From NCBI RefSeq assembly GCF_900089835.1, contig NZ_OANU01000123.1, positions 1 to 64,000 of the forward strand: a DNA stretch of 64,000 nt, in the 5' to 3' direction. The notes below the pieces were generated by a model. The model was given only the letters and a program-made list of their open reading frames with translations, did no database searches and was not told the DNA's origin. This document shows positions 1 to 7,994 of the stretch, one piece after another. Each line of letters begins with the position of its first letter. The stretch's first letter is position 1. Source of the stretch: Vibrio thalassae (GTDB lineage Bacteria; Pseudomonadota; Gammaproteobacteria; Enterobacterales; Vibrionaceae). Position numbers and translations under genes: made by a program.

Positions 1-209
1 CGTATTCAGAGAAGATGAACTAAAAGTAAAAGACCCAGATGGAGCTGCTCACTTAGCGGCATTTAATCGTGCTGCGTTGAACACGATAAAGCAGGATGAG
101 AGTGACAAAGATAGCTTGGCTGCCAAACGTAGAAAGTCAGGTTGGTCTGGTGAATATCGCTCAAAAATAATATTTGGCTAATATTTATTCAAAGTGGAAT
201 CCCGCCCTG
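1..209 (+). mobile_element. Right end of an ISAs1-family insertion sequence (partial)
   Basis: The window opens inside an insertion sequence. The transposase tail stops at 181. A plausible right terminal inverted repeat, whose reverse complement begins CAGGGCGGGATTCC, ends at 209. ISAs1-family elements usually begin with CAGGG and their transposase gene stops close to the right end, which fits. The left end, and therefore the other inverted repeat and the target duplication, lie outside the window. Downstream of 209 the sequence at once becomes a HlyC-like coding frame, so the element probably interrupts that gene. The exact boundary is inferred from the CAGGG end. Confidence 0.7.
2..181 (+). 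CDS. ISAs1-family transposase, C-terminal fragment
   Basis: This open frame enters from the left edge and gives the last 59 residues of a transposase. The fragment contains a run like AAHLAAFNRAALNTIKQD, then a basic stretch (AAKRRKSGWS), then the stop. This closely resembles the C-terminus of ISAs1-family (H-repeat associated, DDE) transposases, where a conserved RxxALNxI helix is followed by a KRxKAGW segment. The catalytic DDE residues lie upstream, outside the window, so activity cannot be judged. The gene is partial only because of the window edge. Confidence 0.75.
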   Translation, partial: VFREDELKVKDPDGAAHLAAFNRAALNTIKQDESDKDSLAAKRRKSGWSGEYRSKIIFG

Positions 210-473
210 ATATGGGCTTGGGTTGATGATTTAACGCTATCTCATTATATGACTCAGCCTAGATTCTCGCTTAAACCAATGAATTGGAATGAGGGAAGAA
301 ATCTAATTGTTGTTGATTGGTTTGTTGAAAAAAATAGGGCAAGTCAGTTGAAGGAGCTATATAAGTATGTAATGACGTCTGCGAACATAAGTAGACGTGA
401 GATCAATATTTGTATTCGAGACGACCAAGGAAATATCATCAAAACGAATAAACGGACTGTTTATGGCTACTGA
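210..473 (+). pseudogene. HlyC-like toxin-activating acyltransferase, 5' end lost to insertion sequence
   Basis: About 87 residues remain, in frame with the end of the insertion sequence and ending in a stop at 471-473. They align by eye without notable gaps to the C-terminal half of HlyC. An AWVDDLTL segment corresponds to SWANLSL, NWNEGRN to DWTSGDR, VVDWF to FIDWI, and LYKYV to LYKYM. The Asp of VVDW matches the catalytic Asp of HlyC. The N-terminal part that carries the catalytic His is absent. HlyC proteins acylate lysines of RTX toxins, and the microcin E492 protein MceI belongs to the same family. The frame overlaps the start of the SelO-like gene by 11 bases, which suggests they were translationally coupled. 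An internal ATG at 249 has no clear ribosome binding site. Most likely inactive here. Confidence 0.65.
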
Positions 474-1827
474 ACTTCTCAAAACACATAAGTGTGTAGG
501 GAAAAATAATACACCTTATATTGATAAATATCTCCCTCAAGAATCCTTTGTTCTGTTTGATACCTATAAACTAAAAGATAGTGAAGTCGTTTGGATCAAT
601 AAAGAGCTTATACAGGAGTATGAAATCGACCTTGATGAAAACGCCATTAAAAGTGAGTTGATCGAGAACTTTAGCTACGTATCAAAAGGCTATGCCAAGA
701 AAACTAGAATTGTAACTAGTGACAAGAAATCATTTATGGCTGACCAGTATGGTTCACGTCATGAAATATGCAATGGTGGGAGCGCCCGGTGTGGCTTAAA
801 TGGGTACTTTCAGATTAAAGGAATTGGTCGTAATCCGTTAGTCGCTGCAAATATGTCTGAAAGCCATTCACACGGCAAGTTGTTTATTGATGAAGCGATC
901 AGTGAAGCCATTTGGGGCGAAATTTGCCACAAGCACTTGCCCTACGGAGCGATACGTACATTAGCTATTATTAAAACGAATATAAAGCATAAGTTTGGAT
1001 ACTTAGATGATGCACCAGATAAACACTGTGCTTTAGCAATCAGGGAAGTATCGGTACGCCCTGCCCACTTTGAGCGTTGCACTTTTTTTTGGCCAGAGGA
1101 AAGTTATAGTTTTCTTCGTGATAATGACGCAAACCGCGTAAGAAAGGCCGTTCCTTATCTCCCAAGTTTGTTGTTAGGCGATAAGAAAAACGCCTCCATA
1201 GGCGATGCCCTCAATATAATGGTCGACCGACTCGCGTGTCAGATTGCAGCGTCAAGAGTAAAAGGCATCCCACACGGTTCTCTAACCAGCTCAAATATTT
1301 CGGTTGATGGTCGATTCTTAGACTTTGGCACAATAACAGCAGTGCCCGATTTCGGAAATTATGTTCTGGCAAATGGTGTTGGGGCCGTATGGGATGACCA
1401 CGAACTTATCGAATCCTGGCTCATTAACTTCATTGACACGCTCAATCACTACTCAAGAGGTGGATTGACATTAAGTCAAATAAGAGATTACTCATCGGAG
1501 TTTTCGAGATTACTTGACGAATATGAGAATAAGTTTCTGCTATTTGAGTTAGGCATTGAAGAGCATTCAAAATCCAATATCGATAAAGCGATTCTTTTAA
1601 AAGAGCATCTTAAAAGCGAAGAGCGCAGGTTTATTACTCGCTTTAATGATCAAGAATTTCGTCAGAATATCCTCTTTGAAGCAGAGGCCCTCGGTTTGGA
1701 AGTTAAGTCTGTAGGGTTCCCTTTGCGAAAGGCCAAATATTCATCCTTTACCATGCTTCAAGGATACTTGAATACAAAGTACGACTATCAATCTGTTAGT
1801 CAACTTATTAATAGTTATTTATCATAA
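463..1827 (+). CDS. SelO/YdiU-like protein of the peptide cluster (putative AMP-transferase or modifying enzyme)
   Basis: A 454-residue protein starting at ATG 463, which overlaps the previous frame by 11 bases. SelO-fold signatures appear in order: IKGIGRNP at about residues 118-125 (SelO: LKGAGRTP), a conserved helix around 140-170, REVSVRPAHFE at about 194-204 (SelO: RVAPSHVRFGHFE), HGSLTSSNIS at 271-280 (SelO: HGVMNTDNMS) and FLDFG at 285-289 (SelO: DYGPFGF). Lys119, Asn278 and Asp287 match the nucleotide- and metal-binding residues of SelO, a pseudokinase-fold enzyme that transfers AMP to proteins. It sits between an acyltransferase relic and a glycosyltransferase upstream of a double-glycine peptide, so a role in peptide modification is inferred. 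Its place beside a HlyC-like gene recalls mchC-mchD and mceJ-mceI of class IIb microcins, but I could not compare those sequences. Shorter than canonical SelO (about 480-550). Confidence 0.7.
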   Translation: MATELLKTHKCVGKNNTPYIDKYLPQESFVLFDTYKLKDSEVVWINKELIQEYEIDLDENAIKSELIENFSYVSKGYAKKTRIVTSDKKSFMADQYGSRHEICNGGSARCGLNGYFQIKGIGRNPLVAANMSESHSHGKLFIDEAISEAIWGEICHKHLPYGAIRTLAIIKTNIKHKFGYLDDAPDKHCALAIREVSVRPAHFERCTFFWPEESYSFLRDNDANRVRKAVPYLPSLLLGDKKNASIGDALNIMVDRLACQIAASRVKGIPHGSLTSSNISVDGRFLDFGTITAVPDFGNYVLANGVGAVWDDHELIESWLINFIDTLNHYSRGGLTLSQIRDYSSEFSRLLDEYENKFLLFELGIEEHSKSNIDKAILLKEHLKSEERRFITRFNDQEFRQNILFEAEALGLEVKSVGFPLRKAKYSSFTMLQGYLNTKYDYQSVSQLINSYLS

Positions 1828-1832
1828 GTGAG

Positions 1833-3013
1833 ATGACTATGATTGATATTATAGAAATAATCCTAATTACAACGTCTTTATTGTCATTTATTACAACTCT
1901 TGTTTTGTTTGGGTGTTATAAACTTAGAAAGTCGAACTGTAAAAATGACGACGACCCAAAAGTTTCTGTATTTTTGCCTTTTATAATGAAAATGAAGAGC
2001 ATTTAGTCTGTGCATTGAACAAGTCAAATGAACAAGTCTATTCAAGTCGGATTCAAGTTATTGTTATTGATGATGGCTCAACGAATAATGCAATCACTAA
2101 AGTTAAAGAGTGGATTTCTAACATTGAAGTTAATCACGACTTCCAGATTGTTGAAAGAGCGGTCAACGGTGGAAGGAAAGGCTTCGCTTTAGACCATGTC
2201 TTAGAACTGGGAGTCGCTACTGGGGATGTGTATGTCGTTGTAGATAGCGATACTTATATTGAACCTAACGGTATCTATGAACTGGTTACTAAACTTTGGT
2301 CTGATGATAAATATGCTGCCGTTTGTGGCTATATTACACCGGAAAATCATAAAGACAGTTTCATTGGAAAACTGCAACACTACGAACATATTAGCTTTTA
2401 TGGTGCAATCAGAGCCGCACAAGACAAACTTGGTTGTGTTCCCGTATTAGCCGGCGCATTTGTTGCTCACCGCGCTTCAGCAGTGGAAAAGTTAGGTGGG
2501 TGGAGTGAGTGGTTAGTCGAAGACATTGCCTGGTGCTGGAAGGCAATATCAAATGGCTATCGAACAGGTTATGCACCAAAAGCCAAGGCAACTACGCAGT
2601 GTCCCACTGATGCTAAGGGATTATTTAATCAACGTCGGCGTTGGGCTCGTGGACGAGTTGAAGCTTATGCCGAAGCATGGAAAACACATTGGATAGCTGG
2701 ATTGTGTGCATCTCCTTGGTTTCTATTGACTGCGGCACAATACTTATTTCCGTCGAGCATTATTTTATTAGGATTTATGGTGGCAATGGGCATTTGGGTA
2801 CCAATAGTAATCGGTGCAGCCAATATAATGATCTATTTTTTGTTGGTGCAGTCCTATATAAGAGACTTTAACTTATCTGGTGATTTATCAAATCGTCAGG
2901 TTTTAAAAGCACCAATGTATTCTGCTTTGTTAGAAGCAATTACATGGCTACCAAACTTACTTGGCTATTCTGATGAAATTCTTGGAAAGAAAAAAGGCTG
3001 GTTAACAAGATAG
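1833..3013 (+). pseudogene. Membrane glycosyltransferase family 2, one-base frameshift
   Basis: Reading begins at ATG 1833 with a hydrophobic helix (residues about 5-27) and runs to PKVSVFLPF, then stops early at 2004-2006. The rest of the protein continues in another frame to 3013. The join lies at a run of four T at 1979-1982. One more T would give VFLPFYNENEEHLVCALNK, the usual start of a GT2 domain. The downstream part has VIDDGSTN, the DSD metal-binding motif, VEDIAW and the QRRRWARG (QxxRW) motif of processive enzymes, followed by at least two membrane helices. It resembles inner-membrane synthases such as PgaC or NodC in layout. The sugar and acceptor are unknown. It may decorate the cluster peptide or make a separate glycan. 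The frameshift may be real, or a homopolymer sequencing error. Confidence 0.75.
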
Positions 3014-3066
3014 TTTTTATGAGCGCAGTACTCTTTTACTGTAATTCAAATATAAGGAAATAACTT

Positions 3067-3321
3067 ATGTATAACTTAAGTGCTGATGAAATATCAATGG
3101 TTGATGGTGGTGGTGATGGTAACTCTAGTGGTTATCCTGCTTCGCCAAGTGCTGTTGCGCAACAAGCTAACTCTCCGAGTCGTGCTTGTGGACAAGCTAT
3201 TGCAACAGGAGCGGTTGTTAACGGGATGGCTGGCGGATACATGGGAGGCCTCAAAGGAGCTGTAGCTGGAGCTGTTGCAGGTGGTTTCTCTGCAGCTATG
3301 AGCGGAACATGTAACATATAA
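3067..3321 (+). CDS. Double-glycine precursor peptide, microcin/bacteriocin-like
   Basis: An 84-residue peptide preceded by AAGGAAA at a good distance. The leader MYNLSADEISMVDGG (1-15) fits the LSxxEIxxVxGG pattern that C39 peptidases cut after GG. A third Gly at 16 leaves the cut site uncertain by one residue. The core of about 69 residues starts polar (Gly, Asn, Ser, Pro up to about 38) and then becomes rich in Gly and Ala. From about 44 to 80 it contains GxxxG-like repeats typical of membrane-inserting class II microcins and bacteriocins. There are only two Cys, 41 and 82, bracketing the Gly/Ala part, so one disulfide could form. It lacks the serine-rich tail of siderophore microcins. Matching export genes lie immediately downstream. 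Toxic activity is inferred. Confidence 0.8.
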   Translation: MYNLSADEISMVDGGGDGNSSGYPASPSAVAQQANSPSRACGQAIATGAVVNGMAGGYMGGLKGAVAGAVAGGFSAAMSGTCNI

Positions 3322-3326
3322 TTAAT

Positions 3327-3363
3327 ATTAAGGTCAGTCGATTTAGTCATGATTGGCCTTAAT
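3327..3363 (+). terminator. Hairpin after the precursor gene, possible attenuator
   Basis: A 13-base stem (left arm 3327-3339, right arm 3351-3363, with a couple of G-T pairs) and an 11-base loop lie six bases after the peptide stop codon. No clear T tract follows. In many bacteriocin operons such a hairpin protects the precursor mRNA or reduces read-through to the processing genes. That role is inferred here. Confidence 0.5.
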
Positions 3364-3377
3364 TTAAAGGAGCTGAA

Positions 3378-3542
3378 ATGATAACAGTTTTAATATCTAT
3401 AGTAGTGGGTAGTATTTTGTTTTTTTGTTCATTGGATAATGGGCTTCCTACAGGTTATAAAGCGATTTTATCATGTGTTATTTTATTTTTTACTAATGTT
3501 GGAATATTTAATTTTCTAATAAAAATAAGGCATAGGAATTGA
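3378..3542 (+). CDS. Small two-helix membrane protein, immunity candidate
   Basis: A 54-residue protein starting at ATG 3378 behind a strong site (AAAGGAG, six bases upstream). It consists of a hydrophobic helix (residues about 2-17), a short polar loop (DNGLPTGYK, about 20-28) and a second hydrophobic helix (about 29-48), ending in a basic tail IKIRHRN. It ends one base before the GTG of the radical SAM gene, so the two are probably co-translated. Immunity proteins of class II microcins are often small membrane proteins encoded next to the precursor, and this is the only such gene in the locus. No sequence family is recognised, so the immunity role rests on size, topology and position. Confidence 0.6.
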   Translation: MITVLISIVVGSILFFCSLDNGLPTGYKAILSCVILFFTNVGIFNFLIKIRHRN

Positions 3543-3543
3543 C

Positions 3544-4533
3544 GTGAACATATCAGATATATCTAGTTACAATGATTTGTTTTTTGTTAACTGGGCAATA
3601 ACAAATAAGTGTAACTACCAATGTGACTATTGCCACAGTGATCTACGAAATGGAAATATTAATTCGCCAACTTTAGAAGTGTCAAAGAAATTTATTGACC
3701 TTATAATATCTCAGAAGAAATCTTTAGGGGGTGGCTTGTCTTTCGAGTTTGGTGGTGGGGAAGTAACTCTTTTACGCTACTTTGGAGAATTAATTCAGTA
3801 CATCAAAGAAAATGAGGGGTTAGTTACAATAGTTTCTAATGGTTCTAAGAAATTATCTTGGTGGCAAGACAATGCTGAATATTTATCTGGTGTTAGCCTC
3901 AGTTATCATATTAATGACATCAAAAATGAGTCTCACTTTATTGAAGTTTCTAAAGTTCTTGAAGGGTCTGCTACAACCCGCTTTCACGTTAACATCATGA
4001 TGGTTCCCGAGCGGTTTGATGATTGTCTAGCGTTTGCAAACAAGTTAAAACAGAAAGTTCGTTGCTCCATTGCTTTACAACCACTTTTTGAAGGCTTCGG
4101 CCATGGTGGAATTACTAAGAAGTATCCGTACACCCCTCAACAAGAGCAGATAATGAAAGGCTTTCGCGGTCGTCCGGAATTAAAAACGCTTCCGCCGTCC
4201 ATGGCTGAGTTAGAAGTCAATTATGCAGATGGTACAACTAAAAATCTGTCGACTTTTGATCTGATCGCCAATGATCAAACAAATTTTGTTGGCTGGGACT
4301 GTTACGCTGGTATTGATAGTTTAGTTGTTACATTTAGCGGTGACATCTACCGTTCTTGGTGTATGCAGGATGGCCCGATTGGCTCCATTTACGACGAGAA
4401 CATTGAACTTCCTACTAAACCCACTAAATGCAGGACTAAAATTTGCCAATGCGGTGTTGATTTGTCGGCGAAAAAAGTGAATACAAAGTTAATTACAAAT
4501 AAGCGACAAGAAATCGCAGTGACCCAGCTCTAG
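3544..4533 (+). CDS. Radical SAM peptide-modifying enzyme (SPASM/twitch-like)
   Basis: A 329-residue protein starting at GTG 3544. The radical SAM motif CNYQCDYC (Cys23, Cys27, Cys30) binds the [4Fe-4S] cluster that cleaves S-adenosylmethionine, and a Gly-rich FEFGGGE stretch follows at about residue 70. Five Cys in the C-terminal part (253, 273, 296, 301, 303) are spaced like ligands of one or more auxiliary clusters, as in SPASM or twitch proteins. Such enzymes make Cys-thioether, C-C or C-O crosslinks or epimerise residues in ribosomal peptides. Lying between a double-glycine precursor and its exporter, it most likely modifies that precursor. No separate RRE (leader-binding) domain was recognised. 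Which residues are changed cannot be told from sequence alone. Confidence 0.85.
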   Translation: MNISDISSYNDLFFVNWAITNKCNYQCDYCHSDLRNGNINSPTLEVSKKFIDLIISQKKSLGGGLSFEFGGGEVTLLRYFGELIQYIKENEGLVTIVSNGSKKLSWWQDNAEYLSGVSLSYHINDIKNESHFIEVSKVLEGSATTRFHVNIMMVPERFDDCLAFANKLKQKVRCSIALQPLFEGFGHGGITKKYPYTPQQEQIMKGFRGRPELKTLPPSMAELEVNYADGTTKNLSTFDLIANDQTNFVGWDCYAGIDSLVVTFSGDIYRSWCMQDGPIGSIYDENIELPTKPTKCRTKICQCGVDLSAKKVNTKLITNKRQEIAVTQL

Positions 4534-4560
4534 TCCGTTTGTTTAGGGAAAGGATTACCC

Positions 4561-5847
4561 GTGGTAGCAAGAGCCAAACATTTATATCGGCCAGAGTATT
4601 TTGAGGCGCAGAAATCAGACCATCAAGGATCTATTTTGATTGATGCGTCATTGAATCAGCACCTATTCGTAGGTGCATCTGTGTTCGTTTTGATGACTAT
4701 TATTTTTTTCGTTGTTTTTGCTGAGTATACGCGCAGAGACACACTTAATGGAGTTGTCAGTCCGACAGGTGGTATTGTCAAAGTGCAGGCGAATGATGAA
4801 GGCTATGCCGAAAATGTATTCGTTACGGAAGGCCAAATAGTGCGCTCTGGTGAGCCGCTATATGAGATAAAAACTGAGCGATATGATGAGTTTGGTCAAG
4901 GCGTTAAACAGCGAATTGTTTCCACTATTGAAAATCAAATTACATTGTTAAATGAACGCCGAAACAAAGAAGTAGAGAAATATCAACATCAGCTAGAGGT
5001 TATTGATGATGACCTGATACGTTTATCAGAAGAGGCTGGCATACTAAATGCTGTTGTTGACTTATCTGAACAGGAGTTAAGTCTTGCTCAAAGTTTGGTT
5101 GATAAACAGCAAGTGTTGGTTAACAAGCAGTTTTTCTCCGCTATTGAACTTCAAAGGCAAAAACTTGAGCTAATAACATTAGAAGCTAAGGGACAAACCC
5201 AGCGTCTAAGTTTACAGCGGTTGGTAAGAGAAAAAGCCAAGCTAGAAGAAACGAAAGGCACTCTCCAGTTAGAGCTCGACATTGCCCTACAAGAGATAGA
5301 TCGCCAGATACAACAAATTGCTCAAAACAAAATAGAGTACTTTTACCAAACGGATACGCAGGTAGTATCACCGATTAACGGTGTGGTTGCGTCAATTTTC
5401 GTTAAAGAAGGTCACTCAGTGAACAAAGGGCAACCTCTTCTTGTTGTTATCCCTGAGGGGGAAGAGCCAGTCGTTGTTGAGTTATATGCGCCGAGTCGCA
5501 GTATAGGTTTCATTCAAGAAGGTCAAGATGTCCGCCTACGGTTTGATGCGTTTCCCTATGAAAAGTTTGGCATCCAGCTAGGTGTTATTGCATCCGTATC
5601 AAAATCTGCAGTCTCTGCCGAGATGTTGCCAAATAGCCCTTTAATACAAAGCCAGCTTTCGCGTACTCATGGTGGCGTTGGTTTGTACCAAGTGAGAGTA
5701 AAACTCGATAAACCGACTATTACGGTTTATGGGGAGGAGCAAATGTTTGTGCCAGGAATGACATTGACCGCAGATATTGAACTGGACACACGTAAGGTTT
5801 ACGAGTGGCTGTTAGAGCCTTTGTATACCATCAAAGGGCGTATGTAA
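4561..5847 (+). CDS. HlyD/CvaA-type membrane fusion protein
   Basis: A 428-residue adaptor of a type I peptide secretion system, starting at GTG 4561. It has a short cytoplasmic N-terminus, one membrane helix at about 37-58 and a beta-barrel/lipoyl half (GVVSPTGGIVKVQA). A long coiled coil of Glu, Gln and Lys rich helices runs from about 115 to 260. The second lipoyl half follows (VVSPINGVVASIFVKEGHSV is 20 residues at about 266-285), then a C-terminal beta barrel. Proteins of this class join the inner-membrane ABC exporter to TolC. It stops two bases before the ABC exporter gene. The overall layout resembles CvaA of colicin V export more than toxin HlyD. Confidence 0.9.
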   Translation: MVARAKHLYRPEYFEAQKSDHQGSILIDASLNQHLFVGASVFVLMTIIFFVVFAEYTRRDTLNGVVSPTGGIVKVQANDEGYAENVFVTEGQIVRSGEPLYEIKTERYDEFGQGVKQRIVSTIENQITLLNERRNKEVEKYQHQLEVIDDDLIRLSEEAGILNAVVDLSEQELSLAQSLVDKQQVLVNKQFFSAIELQRQKLELITLEAKGQTQRLSLQRLVREKAKLEETKGTLQLELDIALQEIDRQIQQIAQNKIEYFYQTDTQVVSPINGVVASIFVKEGHSVNKGQPLLVVIPEGEEPVVVELYAPSRSIGFIQEGQDVRLRFDAFPYEKFGIQLGVIASVSKSAVSAEMLPNSPLIQSQLSRTHGGVGLYQVRVKLDKPTITVYGEEQMFVPGMTLTADIELDTRKVYEWLLEPLYTIKGRM

Positions 5848-5849
5848 TC

Positions 5850-7994
5850 ATGCATGTAGAAGGGTTGATAGACTGGGGGTGGGGAAAGAAGCTCCCTTTA
5901 ATTCGACAAACGGAAAAGGCGGAATGTGGTATTGCATGCCTCGCGATGATTGCTGATTGGCATGGTTACAAAACCGACCTGCGTTCGCTGAGAGCAAAGT
6001 GCGGCATAACCCAGCATGGGATGTCATTTGCACGGCTCATTGAGTGCGGTGCACTCCTCAAGCTCTCTGGCCGTGCGGTACGCTTAGATCTTAATGAACT
6101 TGACCAACTAGCCACACCTTGCATTTTGCATTGGAACTTAAACCATTTCGTTGTACTAAAAAAAGTGAGTGGTAAGAAAGTTGAAATTCACGATCCTGCC
6201 AACGGAGCATTGACACTGAGTCATGATGAAGTCAATAAGCATTTCACAGGCATCGCGCTCGAGCTAACACCCACCCACGACTTTGAGGAAAAAGTTGAAA
6301 GCAAAGCAGTTCGGCTATCAACTTTAATTGGTAAAACCGTTGGTCTTAAAGGGGCACTGGGTCGAATCTTTGTGTTCGCATTGGTACTAGAGGTATTAGC
6401 GCTTACTTTGCCGATCTTTAACCAGATTGTGATTGATGAAGTCTTGGTGGGGTATGACAAAAACCTCCTCGTACTTGTCACTGGAGCCATACTCATGGTA
6501 ACAGCGACACAAACTCTAATCGGCCTTGCTCAGCAATGGGCGACAATCAAGCTATCCGTGAATTTCAATATGCAGTGGGCGGCAAATGTTTTTCATCATT
6601 TGTTTCGATTACCTATAGATTGGTTTGAAAAAAGGGATATCGGAAGCATTAGTGCTAAATTCTCTGCTGTGGATGTCATTCAACAAACGTTAACGACTAG
6701 CGCTATACAGGCCTTACTCGACTTAGTGTTAGTGGTTGGCACACTGTCGGTTATGTTGGTTTACAGTCCTCAGCTCTCTTTCATAGCGATTGCGGCGGCG
6801 GTAGGCTACATCGCTCTCAGATTCGCGTGGTTTGGGGCTTTTAAACGCGCCGAAGAAAATACTTGGGAAGCCAGTACTCAAGAAGAAAGCTACTTCATAG
6901 AGACAGTTCGTGGTGTATTGAGCTTAAGAGTTAACGGGACGCTACCATGGCGTGAGTCTTCTTGGAGGAATCTTAATATAAATCGCAGAAATGCCCAGCT
7001 AAACGAGCAAAAGCTTGGGATGATCTACAATACATTGAATGTAACGATTGTCAGTCTTGTTTCCGCTACGGTTCTCTGGTTTGGTGCAAACTTAGTGTTG
7101 AATGGACTATTTACAATCGGCATGCTCATGGCTTTTCTTTCATATCAAAGTCGATTCTCAGCCAGTATTAGTTCCTTAATTGATAAGTACTTCGAGTTTA
7201 AGATGTTATCTGTGTACAACGAGCGTTTGGCGGATATTGTCTTAACTGAAAAAGAATCGGACAGTGCTCCTGAAAACTTGGGGTTACCCGTTGTAACCAA
7301 TAATCCAAGCGATACGGTTATCGAGTTTGATAATGTTTACTTCTCCTACGGAAAAGATCAGCCTCCTATTCTTAACGGTGCTAGTTTCAGTGTAAAAAGT
7401 AGTGAGATTGTTGCGTTAGTTGGGCCGTCTGGTTGTGGTAAGTCAACAATTTCTAAACTCTTGTTGGGTATTTATTCCGTTACGTCGGGTAGCATCAATT
7501 ATTTTGGCAATAAGTCGACAGCCTCCAAATCTTTAAGAAACCAAGTTGGTGCGGTACTGCAAGAAGACCAATTGTTTAGTGGTTCAATTATCGAAAACAT
7601 CACTTTTTTCGCTGGCGATTTAGATGAAGAGTGGCTAGTCGAGTGTGCCCGCAGGGCTGGTGTTCATGATGACATAGAACGTCTCAACATGGGCTACCAC
7701 ACTCTGGTTGGCGAGATGGGGTCTAGCCTTTCTGGAGGCCAAAAACAAAGAATTCTCATTGCAAGGGCGCTGTATAAAAAGCCTAAGTTTCTGGTGTTGG
7801 ACGAAGCAACAAGTAGCTTAGACATCTATACGGAGTCGTTTGTTTGTCAGATGTTTAAAGAAATCAATACGCCTATTTTGATGATTGCTCATCGTCCAGA
7901 GACGATAGCATCAGCTGATCGAGTGCTACTCATGGAAGGTGGTCTCGTTCAGGAAATCCCAAATAATTTCAAGCAGGAAGCTCAAGATGTATAA
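5850..7994 (+). CDS. C39-peptidase ABC exporter for the double-glycine peptide (CvaB type)
   Basis: A 714-residue protein starting at ATG 5850; an upstream in-frame GTG would overlap the adaptor gene by 43 bases and is less likely. The N-terminal C39 domain keeps Cys26 (in AECGIAC), His99 (NHFVVL) and Asp115 (HDPANG), the catalytic triad that removes GG leaders. A six-helix membrane domain covers about 155-440. The nucleotide-binding domain has Walker A GPSGCGKST near 525, signature LSGGQKQR near 628, Walker B FLVLDEATSSLD near 647 and the AHRP switch near 680. It should cut the leader of the 84-residue precursor and export the core through the HlyD-like adaptor and a TolC encoded elsewhere. 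All catalytic residues look intact. Confidence 0.92.
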   Translation: MHVEGLIDWGWGKKLPLIRQTEKAECGIACLAMIADWHGYKTDLRSLRAKCGITQHGMSFARLIECGALLKLSGRAVRLDLNELDQLATPCILHWNLNHFVVLKKVSGKKVEIHDPANGALTLSHDEVNKHFTGIALELTPTHDFEEKVESKAVRLSTLIGKTVGLKGALGRIFVFALVLEVLALTLPIFNQIVIDEVLVGYDKNLLVLVTGAILMVTATQTLIGLAQQWATIKLSVNFNMQWAANVFHHLFRLPIDWFEKRDIGSISAKFSAVDVIQQTLTTSAIQALLDLVLVVGTLSVMLVYSPQLSFIAIAAAVGYIALRFAWFGAFKRAEENTWEASTQEESYFIETVRGVLSLRVNGTLPWRESSWRNLNINRRNAQLNEQKLGMIYNTLNVTIVSLVSATVLWFGANLVLNGLFTIGMLMAFLSYQSRFSASISSLIDKYFEFKMLSVYNERLADIVLTEKESDSAPENLGLPVVTNNPSDTVIEFDNVYFSYGKDQPPILNGASFSVKSSEIVALVGPSGCGKSTISKLLLGIYSVTSGSINYFGNKSTASKSLRNQVGAVLQEDQLFSGSIIENITFFAGDLDEEWLVECARRAGVHDDIERLNMGYHTLVGEMGSSLSGGQKQRILIARALYKKPKFLVLDEATSSLDIYTESFVCQMFKEINTPILMIAHRPETIASADRVLLMEGGLVQEIPNNFKQEAQDV

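Noticed and set aside
3067..3321. Siderophore (class IIb) microcin
   Set aside because: The C-terminus ends SGTCNI and lacks the serine/glycine-rich tail, and no IroB-like glucosyltransferase or IroD-like esterase is present, so only the general export and acyltransferase parts match.
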